In this document: positions 11,501 to 25,111 of the stretch, piece after piece
How the letters are laid out: the number at the start of each line of letters is the position of its first letter
How positions within the stretch are numbered: position 1 is the stretch's first letter
The notes under the pieces: model-generated
What the model was told of the DNA's origin: nothing
The model's database searches: none
What the model saw: only the letters and a program-made list of their open reading frames with translations
From: Acheta domesticus
Lineage: Eukaryota; Arthropoda; Insecta; Orthoptera; Gryllidae
Length of the DNA stretch: 64,000 bases
Assembly (NCBI GenBank): GCA_031308135.1
Contig: JAHLJT010009419.1
Coordinates: forward strand, 33,589,540-33,653,539
Reading direction: 5' to 3'
Program-made: the position numbers and the translations under genes

Positions 11501-14500
11501 AAAAGAGAGGACACACAAAGCGTGAATCAATAGTGAATGGCAGAAAGAACTCCTTAATGTTTACATTAAGTTACCTTTTATGTTCTTAGAAGTGAGGACT
11601 TTGTAATCGTTCGTTTAATATAGGGATTCCCTACCCTTTTCTTTTAATAACCCCTTTTAAGAAAATAGTTTGGTACATCGCCCCTCCCTTATGATTTCTC
11701 TATAATCTACTTGTAGACCATTCATAATCATGACACAAAGAATTGCACTTCTGAATTGAATGCAGAATTGAATTTCTGAGAGATTAAAAATTCTTTCACT
11801 AATATTCTCGTAATTATCTCGATTTTCAATAATCGAAGACGCTTTCGGTTTTGAAAAGCGGAGTTTCTAATATTTTCTTAATGGAATGGTTACAAATGTT
11901 TTTTAAGAACTGGCCATAACATTTCCCCAGTGCGCGTTGCGGAGAGTACTTTTTTTGCGATAGAGTATCGTTGTGAATGCATAGTTATAATTTCTTGAAT
12001 TCTGTAAACATACTAACTTCTGTGGACAAACGACGGATACTAAAGAAGAGAAACGAATTTGTAATTTATTATTAGGTTTGTGCTTTATATAAAAAACAAC
12101 TAATTAATTTTATTAATTTTTTGTAATCAAAGGGATCTTGATTACCGCTCAGGTGACGCTTCACATTAGGCTATTGCTCCCTAATCGACCCCATGATGAT
12201 CACAACCCCTTCACAAATACATCCATCCCTCACGGGGTCTAAACCAAACCTGTTTTAAAGAGAGAATGTGTCAATTGTTGAGAGCCCTGGCGACGCCTGA
12301 GCTGCCCATGCGTTGCAGGTGGATGCCAACGTGATCCTGACGGACTGGGGCCCCGGGGCGTCGGGGGCGCTCAAGTACATGACGGCCGCGGCCAACACAC
12401 GCGTCGTCGCCGCGGAGGCTGCCAGGTGAGGAATCGCACAACAACCTGGAGCCAGAAGAAGCACAACCTGGCAAAGGCATCACGACGACACGATAGACAT
12501 GGGTTTTCTTTACAGGGGACCGCTAATATGGCTGTACATAGGGTCGACTTGTAGGGGTCGTAATTGTTTAAACATGTTAAAATGTTACGTTCTTGGAGTA
12601 CCAAGATAAATCATGTTTACACCGTCCAGTCACATGAATGTGACCACCGCCAATGTTTCACGTAAACGTGCACTAACCCCTCACATACGGCAGGTGGGTC
12701 AGGGATGGAAGCATTTCCGCAAAGGCTGGGTTTGCAGTGTTCGCGGGCCGCAGTATTTAAAGCTTTCCCTGCATGGCAAAACCACGATATCCAAAACCGG
12801 CGCCGAGGCTGTGGCGCACCACAAGCCATAAATGACAGGGGAGAACGATGGCTGCGGCGATGTGCACGGGCGGAGGCATGAAACTGTACAGCATTTGACA
12901 GCCCACATAAACCACGTGGCTACCAACAACGTCTCCGAAACAACTCTTCAGCAAATGTTGTACCTGGGCTCCGCAGCAGGCGCCCGGTTCATGCTCTCGT
13001 GCAAATTGCCGTCCATCGGTGAAGAAGGCTGGAATTTGACTTTCAAATTCGGGATTTTGGAGAAATTTGGGGGGGGGGGGAAATGACTTTTATAAACATG
13101 CCCTATATTCAAAATTGAATTAAGTTTACGGGAATTTTTACTCCCCCCCTTATACTCCTACAACCTTTGGAGAAATGTCTTCCGCAGTACTAAAGTTTTT
13201 GATGTCACTTGTGGATGTAAATAATTCCACATTTTACAATAAATTATTGTGTGCACTACAACGAAAATTATCTCCAGAATGTACATATCTTGAATTTATA
13301 TTTTTGTTATAAATATAACGCAAAATACCACTAGCACGATAATTATTTTTCGACATTGTTTTGTAGCCAACATGAGAGCGTAAGATACAGAAACGTTGAC
13401 CAGTAGATAATTAAGTAATTTTAACTCACCTAAACTGAACATCCACGTCCCAAAGCGAAACAATAATAGAGAATTATTATATGGTTAGGATAACTTTTTG
13501 TTACCTAAAGATCATTTTCATATTTTGTTCATTGTACATGTTCAGTTAATATTATAGGCAAATTAACATGATATGTAAATCTACTAATCCTCATTATCGA
13601 GATTAGGAATCGGTTGAAAGGATTATGTTGTTCATTTCTAGCCGTGAAGATGTGTACAAAAAGGCACGTACCGCAGGGGCAGCAATTTTTACACTACGTC
13701 GTTATCATGAGCAAAACGTTTGGAAGATAAATAACTCACACATATCCTGGCAGTTGTGACCTGATATTGCTGAAGATTGGCAATCACTATCCTTTAGAAA
13801 TTTTAGATTCCCTAAAAGATATCGAGTGAGAACGACAAACAATATTACTTCTTAAATTAATTTTGGTTTTGATGAGCCGACCTCATTTACCTGACAGTTC
13901 GGTAAGATTACAGCAACAGAGGAAAACATTTTATTCGTCGAGATCTTCAAAGAGTTGCGCTTAGCCGAATAAACAACTTTGACTGCAATGACCCATTGAT
14001 AAAAATCCCTTTTGCTATAACTTACTTATATCTTAGCCCAGGCATGATTTATACTGTCTACTTCTTTCAAAATTAATCTGTAAAGAAAGTAAATAGACAA
14101 AAGGATTTCAGAATGCTTCAGTATTTCGATTCACCAATACAAACTTTCCCCTATATATACAAAATAAAAGTAACGTAACGAGGAATGCATTCTTATACAA
14201 AATATATCTTTTTTCTCCACTGACAAAAATGTCTTATTTGTAATATAATATCCCAGAAATGAAAACAAGAGTCACGAGAATAAGACCGAACTCCGAGGTT
14301 CTTTATTTCTGACAAGTACGAACTACATATTTGTATTTTTTTGAGGGGGTAAACATCGATAACTACTGATACTTGACGAAAGGTACTTTCTCGTTTTTTG
14401 AAACAGTTACTAATATTATAACAATGCAACCTGTATTCTACGAACACTTCAGCCTTTTATTGTATCAACCAACTAAAGGAATCAAAATTCATCAAATCAC

Positions 14501-17500
14501 GAGACATTTGAAAAAAAAACTATTTACAAATTCAGAATTTTTAATCAAAATAGAGCTTCATTTCAAATAGCACTGCGCTCTACACATTCATAAAATTTAA
14601 ACACCAAAAAGAAATCATTTTTGGAACAGTTTCTTTTGACCTTCTAAAATGACCATTATCTGTCTCATAATGTCGCGAGAACATTTATTTTGTAAAATCT
14701 CTTACAATCTGTAACTGCTAACAAAATATTTAAGTGTTAATAAAGAAGACTATTCCATTGAAAAAGATCTGTATAGCTTATAAAAGTGTAGAAAAGTCTA
14801 AAAAACCTGAGTTTTGAAATCTTCAATTTCAGAGCATTCAAACAAAAACCAACTAGCTGTACGAAATTGCCACATACTCGTGCCAGCTGACATCTATCGC
14901 CGCCCAAAGTTCATTTTTTTGACATTTACAAAATTTTTCGGTTTGCTAATGGTAGAACGGAATATTAATTTCAGAATATTAAAAGCCTTTCCTAAATGGC
15001 AATTTTCTTTGAATAATGTGGAGAGGTTTTTAAGAAAATGGCGTTTAAGCGCTACCAAAAAAAGCGAAATTTGCAGCTCTTTTTCACAGAAAAAGTTTGA
15101 GTTTTCGAAACACTTCATTTGAAGTCATTTAAAGCACTTTATCTTACAAATACAATAGTTTTTACAAATTGCTGGTAGTGTGCATATTAAACGTGTGAGA
15201 GCCGATTCTCGGTGGACGAGATCTCTAGAGCAGTAGTGTCGTAGCGATCTCGGTCCGAAGGGTCGCGGGTTCAAGTCCCGTTCGGGCATGGCTGTATTTG
15301 TGTTCGTCCTTTCACCCCATATCATGTCATTTTCACAGTTACTGTAACATTTTAACCCAATAGTGGTCGCTAATGACCTACATCTTGATGCGACCTTAAA
15401 TAACAAACAAACAAACAAGATCTTTGAGAGATCTCAAATGTGAGAGATCTTTCAAAACAATTACATTTGTGTAATTTTTGCAAAAACAAAAAATACCTAA
15501 AATTGAACTTTATGTCATATTAAAGAGTGCAATTAGCACTACCCGTTCGAAAAAATTTGGAGCTATTTCTGAGCAAATGGAATTTCAGCGTTTCTGAAAA
15601 GGCGGAATTTTGAGCTAGTTTTCACAGAAAACGGTTGAGTTCTCGCGAAACCAGAGTATACTGAATCGAATGCCTTTTATTCTAGAATGTTAGAACAACG
15701 TAGAGCAATTTACAAAAAAGAGTAAATGTCTGCAAACGCGCACAGTGCACGGCGCGAGACAAAAATGGCTGCCATTTGTAAAACAAATACAATACAAAAA
15801 GTTAAAGATGTTTTTTAACAGACAAAACATAGAGAAATTTATGTACAAAATATTATTTTTTTCCGAGATGGTCGAGCGACCAATTTATTAAATTCTGTAT
15901 CATTTAAAATGGATTGGCCCAGGGCCTATGTAGTGTTAAGATATTCTGAAAATTGTCAGGATTGTAATCAATTTCACGTGAAACGATAACTACTCATATT
16001 TTCAACCAAAAAAAATTACATAGTATTATTTAATATAATTTTGAAGAAAATATTTCAGACAAAATCTAGCTTCAATAATGTCGCTGAGAAGGTCGAAAAA
16101 ATTGAATTTTTCAATTCTCGACACTTTTGAGGTTTTAATGATAATGAGATCTACGTATACTATAATTATGAGGGCATTTTTGACAATATTTTAGGAAGTT
16201 TTATAAATTCCAATGGAGCTTCACATAAAGTACGAGTACTTCACCTCCACCCCCTCCTCGATGTACAGCATTCGCTTGAATTTCGCAGAGCTTTGAGTTT
16301 GGCCAGATCGGTTGGTGATTGTTTATTTTGGGGAACTTCATGTGTACCGCGTAGGCGTTAGCGTTGCTGTAAGATGGATGGATGGGTGGTTCGGCAGGTA
16401 CAAGCAGGCAGACAGACACGATAAAGCAGATGGGCTGACAGAGGACAGACAGAAAGACAGACAGATGGACGGACTGACGGACGGACAGACGGTCGGACGG
16501 ATGGAGAGATGGAGAGACGGACCAACGGACAGGCGGACTTATGGATAATCTGACACATGTTTGGATCGACAAAGAGATGTTTTTGACCAAAATCACTTTT
16601 TTATTCCCAAAATTTATTGTTTATCTGTATTTACAAAATATCGACATTGAATTTTACATAACATTTTTTTACTAATTGAATATGAATGTACTATTGAATT
16701 GTATAAACCAATAAGTATAATATCTTGTAATTAAAAATGGCTCTCTTCACAGGCTTATTCGGCAGATGGTCAAGGTTTGCAAAGTGAAACCAGAAAACAT
16801 TCACTTGATAGGTTTTAGTCTGGGGGCGCAGATCTCAGGATATATTGGAAAAGCCGTCAAGAACATTGGAAAAATAACAGGTAAGATAAGAATGTGCGAT
16901 ATATTCGAGGTCAGATAAGTATAACTTAATGAGATACAATGACATCACAATATGATATAAACAACGTAATTGTAGAAGATATAATGTGAGACGTGTATGT
17001 TGGCAGCGCTGGACCCCGCGCAGCCAGCGTTTGAGGGCTTCAACCCAAAGGTGCGATTGGACGCTAGCGATGCCATTTTTGTCGAAGTGGTGCACACTAA
17101 CGGCAGGCCGACCATTCCCCTCTTCGGATTGGGCATGATAAGACCACATGGTTAGTATTCACTTTGCAGACCTGTGCAAAACGCTGTGCTATCCATATTT
17201 ATACTATAACGCTGTATTTGAATGTTATTAGACTTTGTTCAATATTTTATACATGTTTCTTAATATAATTGTTGGAAGCATCACATTATTTTATGAAAAC
17301 ATTTGCAGATGTTGCTCCCAAAGCAGACGTATTTTCCAGGTACAGCTTTAATATGACTTATTTTGTAAATCTAAAATTCTATTTCATGTGTTGCAGGAGA
17401 CGTAGACTATTATATAAATGGTGGTGCAAGTCAACCTGGTTGTACCATATCTAAAATTCTGCCCTCCCTCACATCTTTAATAGATTTCTTAAAACTCCCA

Positions 17501-20500
17501 TTATCAGGTGAGCACATAAAACTAATTACATTTGTTAAACATAATTACGCAAGGGAGATGGGGATAGAAAGTGTCCAATCTTTCTCTCTGGTTATTTCAT
17601 TATTTTTGTTTGCTATTAATTTTAGTATGAATGAGCATAACTATGGTGTTTACTATCTCCCCTCCTTCCCCCTTATTCATCTTAGCTGACTTTGGAAATG
17701 ATGTTTCAACATCGTTCACACGTTGAAATCTGAAGACGTAGTTAATAATAACTTTCCATTTTTCCTAGTGATTGAGGGCATCGTGGCATGCCCGCACGGA
17801 CGCTCCACAGAAGTGTACATTGAGGCGATTCGCCTGAGCAACTGTACTTTCTGGGGCCATCCGGGCACCATTGTTGACACCGCCTTGAGGTAGGTAAGCG
17901 TGCCCTCACCGTCTTGCGAATTCCATCAACCTACTTCTTTTCGGGTACGCAAGAATGTCTAAATTATATCCAATAAAAAATGCAAAATCAGCACCTAACA
18001 CTGATTGTGGCTTAATCATCAGCAAAATAATAAGACCAATCCTCACGTATGCCTGGCAGACTCGGTACAACGCCGTTCGAACCAACCTAAATAAAATGGG
18101 ATACAAAATAAATTTCCCAGAAAAGTCATTAAACCTCCTTGTCTCGGAAGCATTCAAATCCGAAACGTACTACATATGTCACCTATAATCGACTGTATAA
18201 ATCTTATGACCCATAAATTGTTCTCATCACTTCCTCAGACTCGCAGTACAATATTCCAATTCGGTAAAAAGGTTTACCAAATAGGATAAGCTCCCGATTC
18301 CCTAAAGACTCCCTTAAACCTCCTTAAATCATTTACCCCCTCTTATTAAGCTTTCTCCCTAAAATTCCATCCACTACTCCCACCCTTTAAAAATAATCAC
18401 CTGTAACTATTTAAACTGCCCCTGCAGAGAACTGTTTACTGCATAATTATATGACTAATCAGATCTCTGAGAAAGGAGGTAACGCATGGAGATATCTATC
18501 CCTAAATGTTCATGTGTAAAAGTTTGTATTATGAAGTCCCATGAAAAGTAGAAATGCCGAACACGCAGAATTAAATTTAAACAAAAAACATATATTTTCA
18601 TCATTGTTCAGAAGTCATAAATACACATACGCAGTGCAGGCATAATGTCTGCTGAGTATTATATGAAAAGTATTTTAGGCCGAGTTATCGATGAGACAAT
18701 TTTGAAGACTAAAGAGAATTTCTAAAATTTTAAACCTGATTTTACTATCCCTCGAAAGGTATCAATCAACACCATATGTTATAATGCATAATCATTATTA
18801 CCTATTCTGTCACTAGTTTCTATTGCTCATCTTTCATTTCTAATACCCTCGCACAGATTTTTAATGACCAAACCAATTAAATCTGATTTACGATTAGACA
18901 TCGAAACAGCAATAATGCATAACTGGGAGGAGGTTTTCTTCTAAGATACACGAGATTACCACCAACTCAATAATGGCTCACACTACCGCACGCTGAACAG
19001 TTTCATTTCGGATTACGCAGTCCAGCACTTCTCTGCCCAGCTCCAAATCACTCATTTAACATTTTTAATCACAGCCAACTACACCATTTATCTAAATTTC
19101 GAATACCTAGAGAAGTTTCTAGTTCAAAGCCTTGCAATTTCTTGTTTCGAACGATTGTCGTGCTTTTGTTGTGGTGCTAAATTCACTGGTACGATTTTTC
19201 AAACTGCAGATAACGCAGCTTTTTCCCTTGACTGCAAGTATTGCAGGGATATCTTCGCTTCTCTATCTCAATTTTCTCGGTGCGGAAATCTGTAGTGTTT
19301 CCAGCATGTCGCTTCATATGCTGTGAGAGGGCATTCCCGAGATAAATACACAAATGCTTTGCGTTTTTTACTTTCTCGCCTTACGAATACTTCGTAAGAA
19401 GAGAAAGTTATGTAATCGTGCGGCGGAAAACGGGGAATTTTCGTCAGAAAATTTCTTATAGCAGGGGTCTAGTGACAAAAAAATGGAAAGTAAATTGCGA
19501 TTCAAATTTACAAAAAAAAATTTCTCAAAAACCGCTCCAAATTTTTTCTTTAAATTTTCTGCACGTGTGTAATAAGGGACGGTAAATATATAAATAAACT
19601 AGTGGTGCTATAGAATGGCACATACTTTCTCGCAGTAATTATTTTCCAAATGCCGATCATCGCATAAATTATGTGGAGTAAGCCGTTCACCGCTGCCTTT
19701 CTTGGTCATGTTTTTTGAAAGACATGTTTTTCGCATGTTGACAATTACCGGCTTCCTAATGATAGAACTGATGCAAGTACGTTTTGACTAAAATATAAGC
19801 AGTTGTTCCGCATGTCGGTCCCGTAGCGCGATCCCCCGAGGGGGATTTTAATTTGATGAATTTGATGTTGCAGGAAAAAAACATTGAAGAGTGTTGATAC
19901 TTTATTGAACATCATTTGAAGTACTTCTACTCACGAATAGAATCAATGCAGATAAATATACAGGTCTCGTCTGTGTTTTCCCTAACTGCGTCTTTTAAAC
20001 AATTTTTCAACTCTGTTATTCGATTTCTGAAGCGTATGACTTGTCAAATGAACAGTTGTCTAGTGTATATCTGTATGAACCAATTTAAGTTAAATTATGA
20101 GCATTTTAACGTCAAATTGTAATACAAAATAACCAGAAGGCATGCGATAAACTTACAATCCCTAACGGTTTAGAAATTATTATTACTTTCTAGCCTTACG
20201 AATACTTCGTAATGCGGTTTATCGCTGCCTTTCTTGCTCATGTTTGAAAGACGTTTTTCGCATGTTGAAAATTACCGGCTCCTAATGATAAAATCGATAG
20301 AATTAAGTTTTGACTAAAATATAAGTAATTGCGATAAATGTCGTGGAAATGTCTGTATATATTTGTTCAAATTTTTAACTTTTAACAATTTTTTACTTCT
20401 CTTCTTGTATTTGTAAAGCGTATTACCATCGTATCAATTGTTTCTTTATCATGCATTTATTTTTTTATAGGTCGGTTCTATTCTTTCATGACTCTGTTCG

Positions 20501-23500
20501 ACAGAGGCGGTGTTGGTGTTGCGTAGTGGTATAAGTGCCGATTCGTTGAATTTGAGTTTCGGTTGTCGGGTCTCGGTACCGAAATGGTTTGCTGGTATAG
20601 TACACTTTTGCTTGTTAATGAAAATTGGAATAGAAAAAAGGACCGTATAGAAGCAGAGCGAGAAAGTATGTGCGTTGGAAGCACCACTACTTTTATCAAG
20701 ATGTCGGGCAACCCGCGGTATAACGGCGAGAACTCTCGTCTTGCACTGCTGAGCATGGGGTTAAAACCCATGTGGATGCATGTGGTGGAGAAACCCGGTT
20801 AAGGGCAGGCTTACTCAGGGTTCTCCCGTTTCCCCACTTCAATACTGTAATTCCTCGACATTCGCGGATTCGCTATTCGCGAGTTCCGAACATTCGCGAT
20901 TAGAGAAATGCTCCCGGTTTTAACATTCGCGACTTCGACCATCGCGAGTGGGTCTTTTGGTAGTACATTTTCTTTGAAAGCGAGCACATTTCATTTCCTT
21001 TATCATCATCATCTGGGAAATAAACTCAGCAGATCTCGGAGCTCGCAGTATAACTTTCTTCAAAAATTACACAAATGACAATTCACATTTATAGAATAAC
21101 ACAATTGTAAAATATTTCAATTCAGTTGCGTCAAATTGGAAGTAAGGGTTTTGGCCAAATGAACAGAAAAGCCATTCAGGATCTGTGCAACTCTCATTAT
21201 AATGAGCTCATTGTACAGGAGCTTCGGGAAATCATCAGTGAAGAAAACCTCATCAACGGTAATGATGAAGTAACGGAAGCAAAACTGCGTCCTGGAGCAA
21301 CTTCAATGGCCAAACTGTTGATGGAGTTCTAAAATCAACAAGCTCTGGCATTCGAATGTGATACAAACATGGAAGTAACATTGAAATTTAAGAGAGAATA
21401 GAAGCAGGAACTCTTTCATATTTGGATATTAGAACAGCAAGAAAGGTGTTGAAACAAAAAAATTAGCAAATCCTATATCCAATCGTTTTCAACTTTGAAA
21501 TAAGTTTCAAACATTATTTTATTTCTTCATTTTGGAATGTTAATTGTGAATTCTGTTTGTAGTAGCGCTTAATCAGTTGTACTGTAATTTATTGTCAGAT
21601 TTTTTTAAAATTTTTAAACACTTTTTCGATATCCAAGAATGTAACCCACCTTTCTTCATTAAAAGATCGACTTAACATTCGCGGATTTTTCATTCGCGAG
21701 GTTTCTTGGGAACCTAACTCTCGCGAATGTTGAGGGATTACTATACACCATCGTTCCAACATCAATCCTATTATTTTTCACAATAATTCATCCATCAAAT
21801 CATTCATATTTTCCTAGCATAGCCATAGGGTCAGGCCCTGGTATGACAATAAAAAGGAATTGTAAAAGTATTCTGATGTAATGACATGAATGTCACAGCT
21901 AAATGCATTGCCGTTTGTCGCAGTATCGCCTCGAACGGGAGGCTGCATCGCTACCTGATGCCCTCCAAGGAAAGCTGCACAGCCAAGAGCTGCTCGCCGC
22001 TGCAGCTCTACAACGAGCGCCTACCCGCGCGTGGCTCCTTCGTCATCGCCACCACTGCCACCCAGCCCTTCTGCAGTGAGTGTAGTGCAATTTTTATAAC
22101 TTTGCCTCTCAAGGGCCCTCCACGATGGAATATGTCACGATATTTTGCGTCTTTCTCAGTCGTGCCGCTAGATATCGCATGATCGCGACCGTATCAAGCA
22201 GTGCTTGCGATCATGCGACATCTAGCGGCACGAGTGAGAAAGACGCAAAATGCCGAGGGATATTCCATTATGGTCATTAGGGATGGAGGGGCAAAGTTAT
22301 CAAAACCGCATTATAGCGCTCCGCGCCGAACCGCTCTGCGCTAACAAACTGCAGCGTGTTCATAAAGTTTGGTGACACTTTGATTAATTTATATCACAAT
22401 ACACGATACAGCTTTCGTATGTATGTCATATAAATTGCACATTTGTAACATTATCATTTTTGAAACAATCCCAGCACACACAAAGCACGCTCTTCGCCAA
22501 AATTCGCCATTTTTATAAAACGCCAACTACGGCAAATCTGTGAACTAAAATCAATTGCTGTATCATCCAAACTAAATCACTTGAGTCTCTCTGTTATTTG
22601 ACATACACATGAAAGATGTTTCGTTTATATTTTCTGTGCAATAAATTAACAACAACCTTTAAGAACGTGCGCTATTTCTGGTCACCCTAGGTGGACGTGA
22701 TGGTCAAGGTAGATGAGCCTTAAAAATCTCTACTCGGCGGCTTGCGAATTCGATTCCCACCTCGGACATAGGTGTTTGCGTGGTTTCTGAGACACGGTCA
22801 AACTCCTCTAAATATCGTATATCTCCTTTCAACACTCTTCCATTCCTGGCCGGCCTAGGTGTCAAAAGGGCTTGGAGGGTTTTCCACCCAAGTAATCGTT
22901 ACATCCAGGTTATGTGTTCGAATTCCGCATAGGGCCGTGTGCTGCGTGAGCTTCAACCGGCGGCGGCGACAAGCGATAAGTTGCGATGCCGCGCGACAGA
23001 GCGCGTGGTGTCCTATTGTAGGCGACAGGAAGCTGCGACAGCGACAGTCGCCATGTTTCAAAGGAAACATTCACGATTTTTGTTATGTTTAATGAAGATA
23101 GACTTTCTTTAATTATTTCAACAGTCCTGTCGGTTTGGTTTCAATAGAAACCTAACCTCATTTACTTCTATAGGTTAGGGATACTAGTATATTATACATT
23201 GCGATGTATGAACTACGCAATATAATTAGCATCTGACAAATTCAATGAAAATAATACAAGTTAAAATAATTTAATAAAGAAAGAAATACGTAAATTTATT
23301 TTTTATTTTTAGTGCACTTGTGAATTCTTTCCAGCATCGCCGCTCACAAATCTATTGTGGTAGTTATTCCATCTCCTGTCCCACAATTCCCTTCTATTCT
23401 TCACTTCTTTAATTATACATTACGTTATGTCACTATTCGGCATCTATGAAATGGGAAATTGAAGACTAAAACAGAGAAACTATACGCGCGACACAGCGAG

Positions 23501-25079
23501 AAGCGGCAAGTAACGACAAGATTCAAACATGATTGAATCTCTTGAACTTAGTCACTTTCGTCGTTTCGCTGCGGATATCGCTGACGCAGGACGGGCAGAT
23601 ACGCTATACTGCGATTTTGCTAACTTTGCCCCTCAAATCCCATCTTCGCGATAGAATATGTCACGGTTTTTCGTATCTTTCTCAGTCGTTCCGCTAGATT
23701 TCGCATGATCGCGACTGTATCGAGCAGTGCTTGAGATCATGCGACTTCTACCGGCAAGATCGAGAAAGACGCGAAATGCCGTGTGATATTCCATCGCGAA
23801 GATGGGCTTTGAGTGGCCTTGAGGGGCAAAGTTAGAGAAATCGCAGTATACTGAGAGTTTAAAATTTGTCGCTTGAAGCAAGATATAACTCACACAGGAC
23901 ACGGTCGTAAAGTATGGGAGTTAGGTAGTTTTGGCATGCTATGCATGCCTGGTACATTGCTATTGAACCAAAAATTCTACCATTAATTCCTTTCCCTTGC
24001 CCGGAAAGTTGTGTGGTCAGGTGAGACGTCAGGGTTTATGGGGCGTTCCGACAGCGCCATCTAGATGTAGCGTGGCCTCCTTGCTCTAATACACAACTAA
24101 GTGCAATGGACACACAAATGTCCAAATATATGTTAAATGTCATATAATAATTGAATTTAATTGAATTGATGCCTTATTTTACGTGGCGAGACTCCGGCTA
24201 TGAGGCCTGCTCTTCCGTCTGACCACGCAAATTTCGCTACACTCCTTTCACCAACTAGCGAAGAAAGAAGGTATTATCTTGGGCGACGAAACAGGCGTTT
24301 TGAATTTAGCTCAGAGGCTTCATTTAAGCTTGAGGATCTTTTACATGCAAGTAAATCTACTAACATGGGACAGCCGGCTTTACTTCCCCTCCGAAGGAAG
24401 GCGCACGAAGATTTTTCGTCCTTAAAAATCCACGGCTTCGATCGGGTTTGAACTCGCGAACTTCGGTGCAGCAGTCCATTACGCTGGTACACCATCGCAA
24501 ACCGCAAATGCCATATTCAATAATGCCATATTGGCGCAATGGATGAGCAGAATAATTGGTTTATTATAATTCTTAGGTCCTTGTTCATTTGACTATCACC
24601 TCCTGGGAAATTATCTCATTAATAAAAACAGTAACACGAAATAAATTTTTAACCTTGTTTTATTGAACTCATAACATTCAAGACGTTGAGGAGCTATGTT
24701 TTGCTCCTTCTTCAGGCCCTACAACGTACACAAATTTTATATATTAATTAACAGCTGTCATTTTTACATTCATTATCATTTTGATATAAAAATATAAAAC
24801 CTTTTACCCTGTATACTCTATAAATTTGTTACTTGGTAATATGTATTAATAAAACTGTGGTATTTACACCCACCATTAAACAGGTTATAACATTATGTTT
24901 TGTTAGTTCGTTAGATCGTTACTCCTATAGCTTATCTTGTGGATTTACTAGCAAAATCTTCATGGTCGCGTAATAAGAACCCATCTTACTGACCTCGGCT
25001 ATCCGGACCGGCTTAATATCCTTATTTTATTTTATTTTTTAAAATTTTCTTATTATTAGTTTTTAAAATTTCTTTATTA

Positions 25080-25111
<32 letters not shown>

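Noticed and set aside
15220..15295. Possible tRNA gene
   Set aside because: Good A and B boxes but poor cloverleaf arms, an attached body and tail, and a likely target duplication; better called a SINE.
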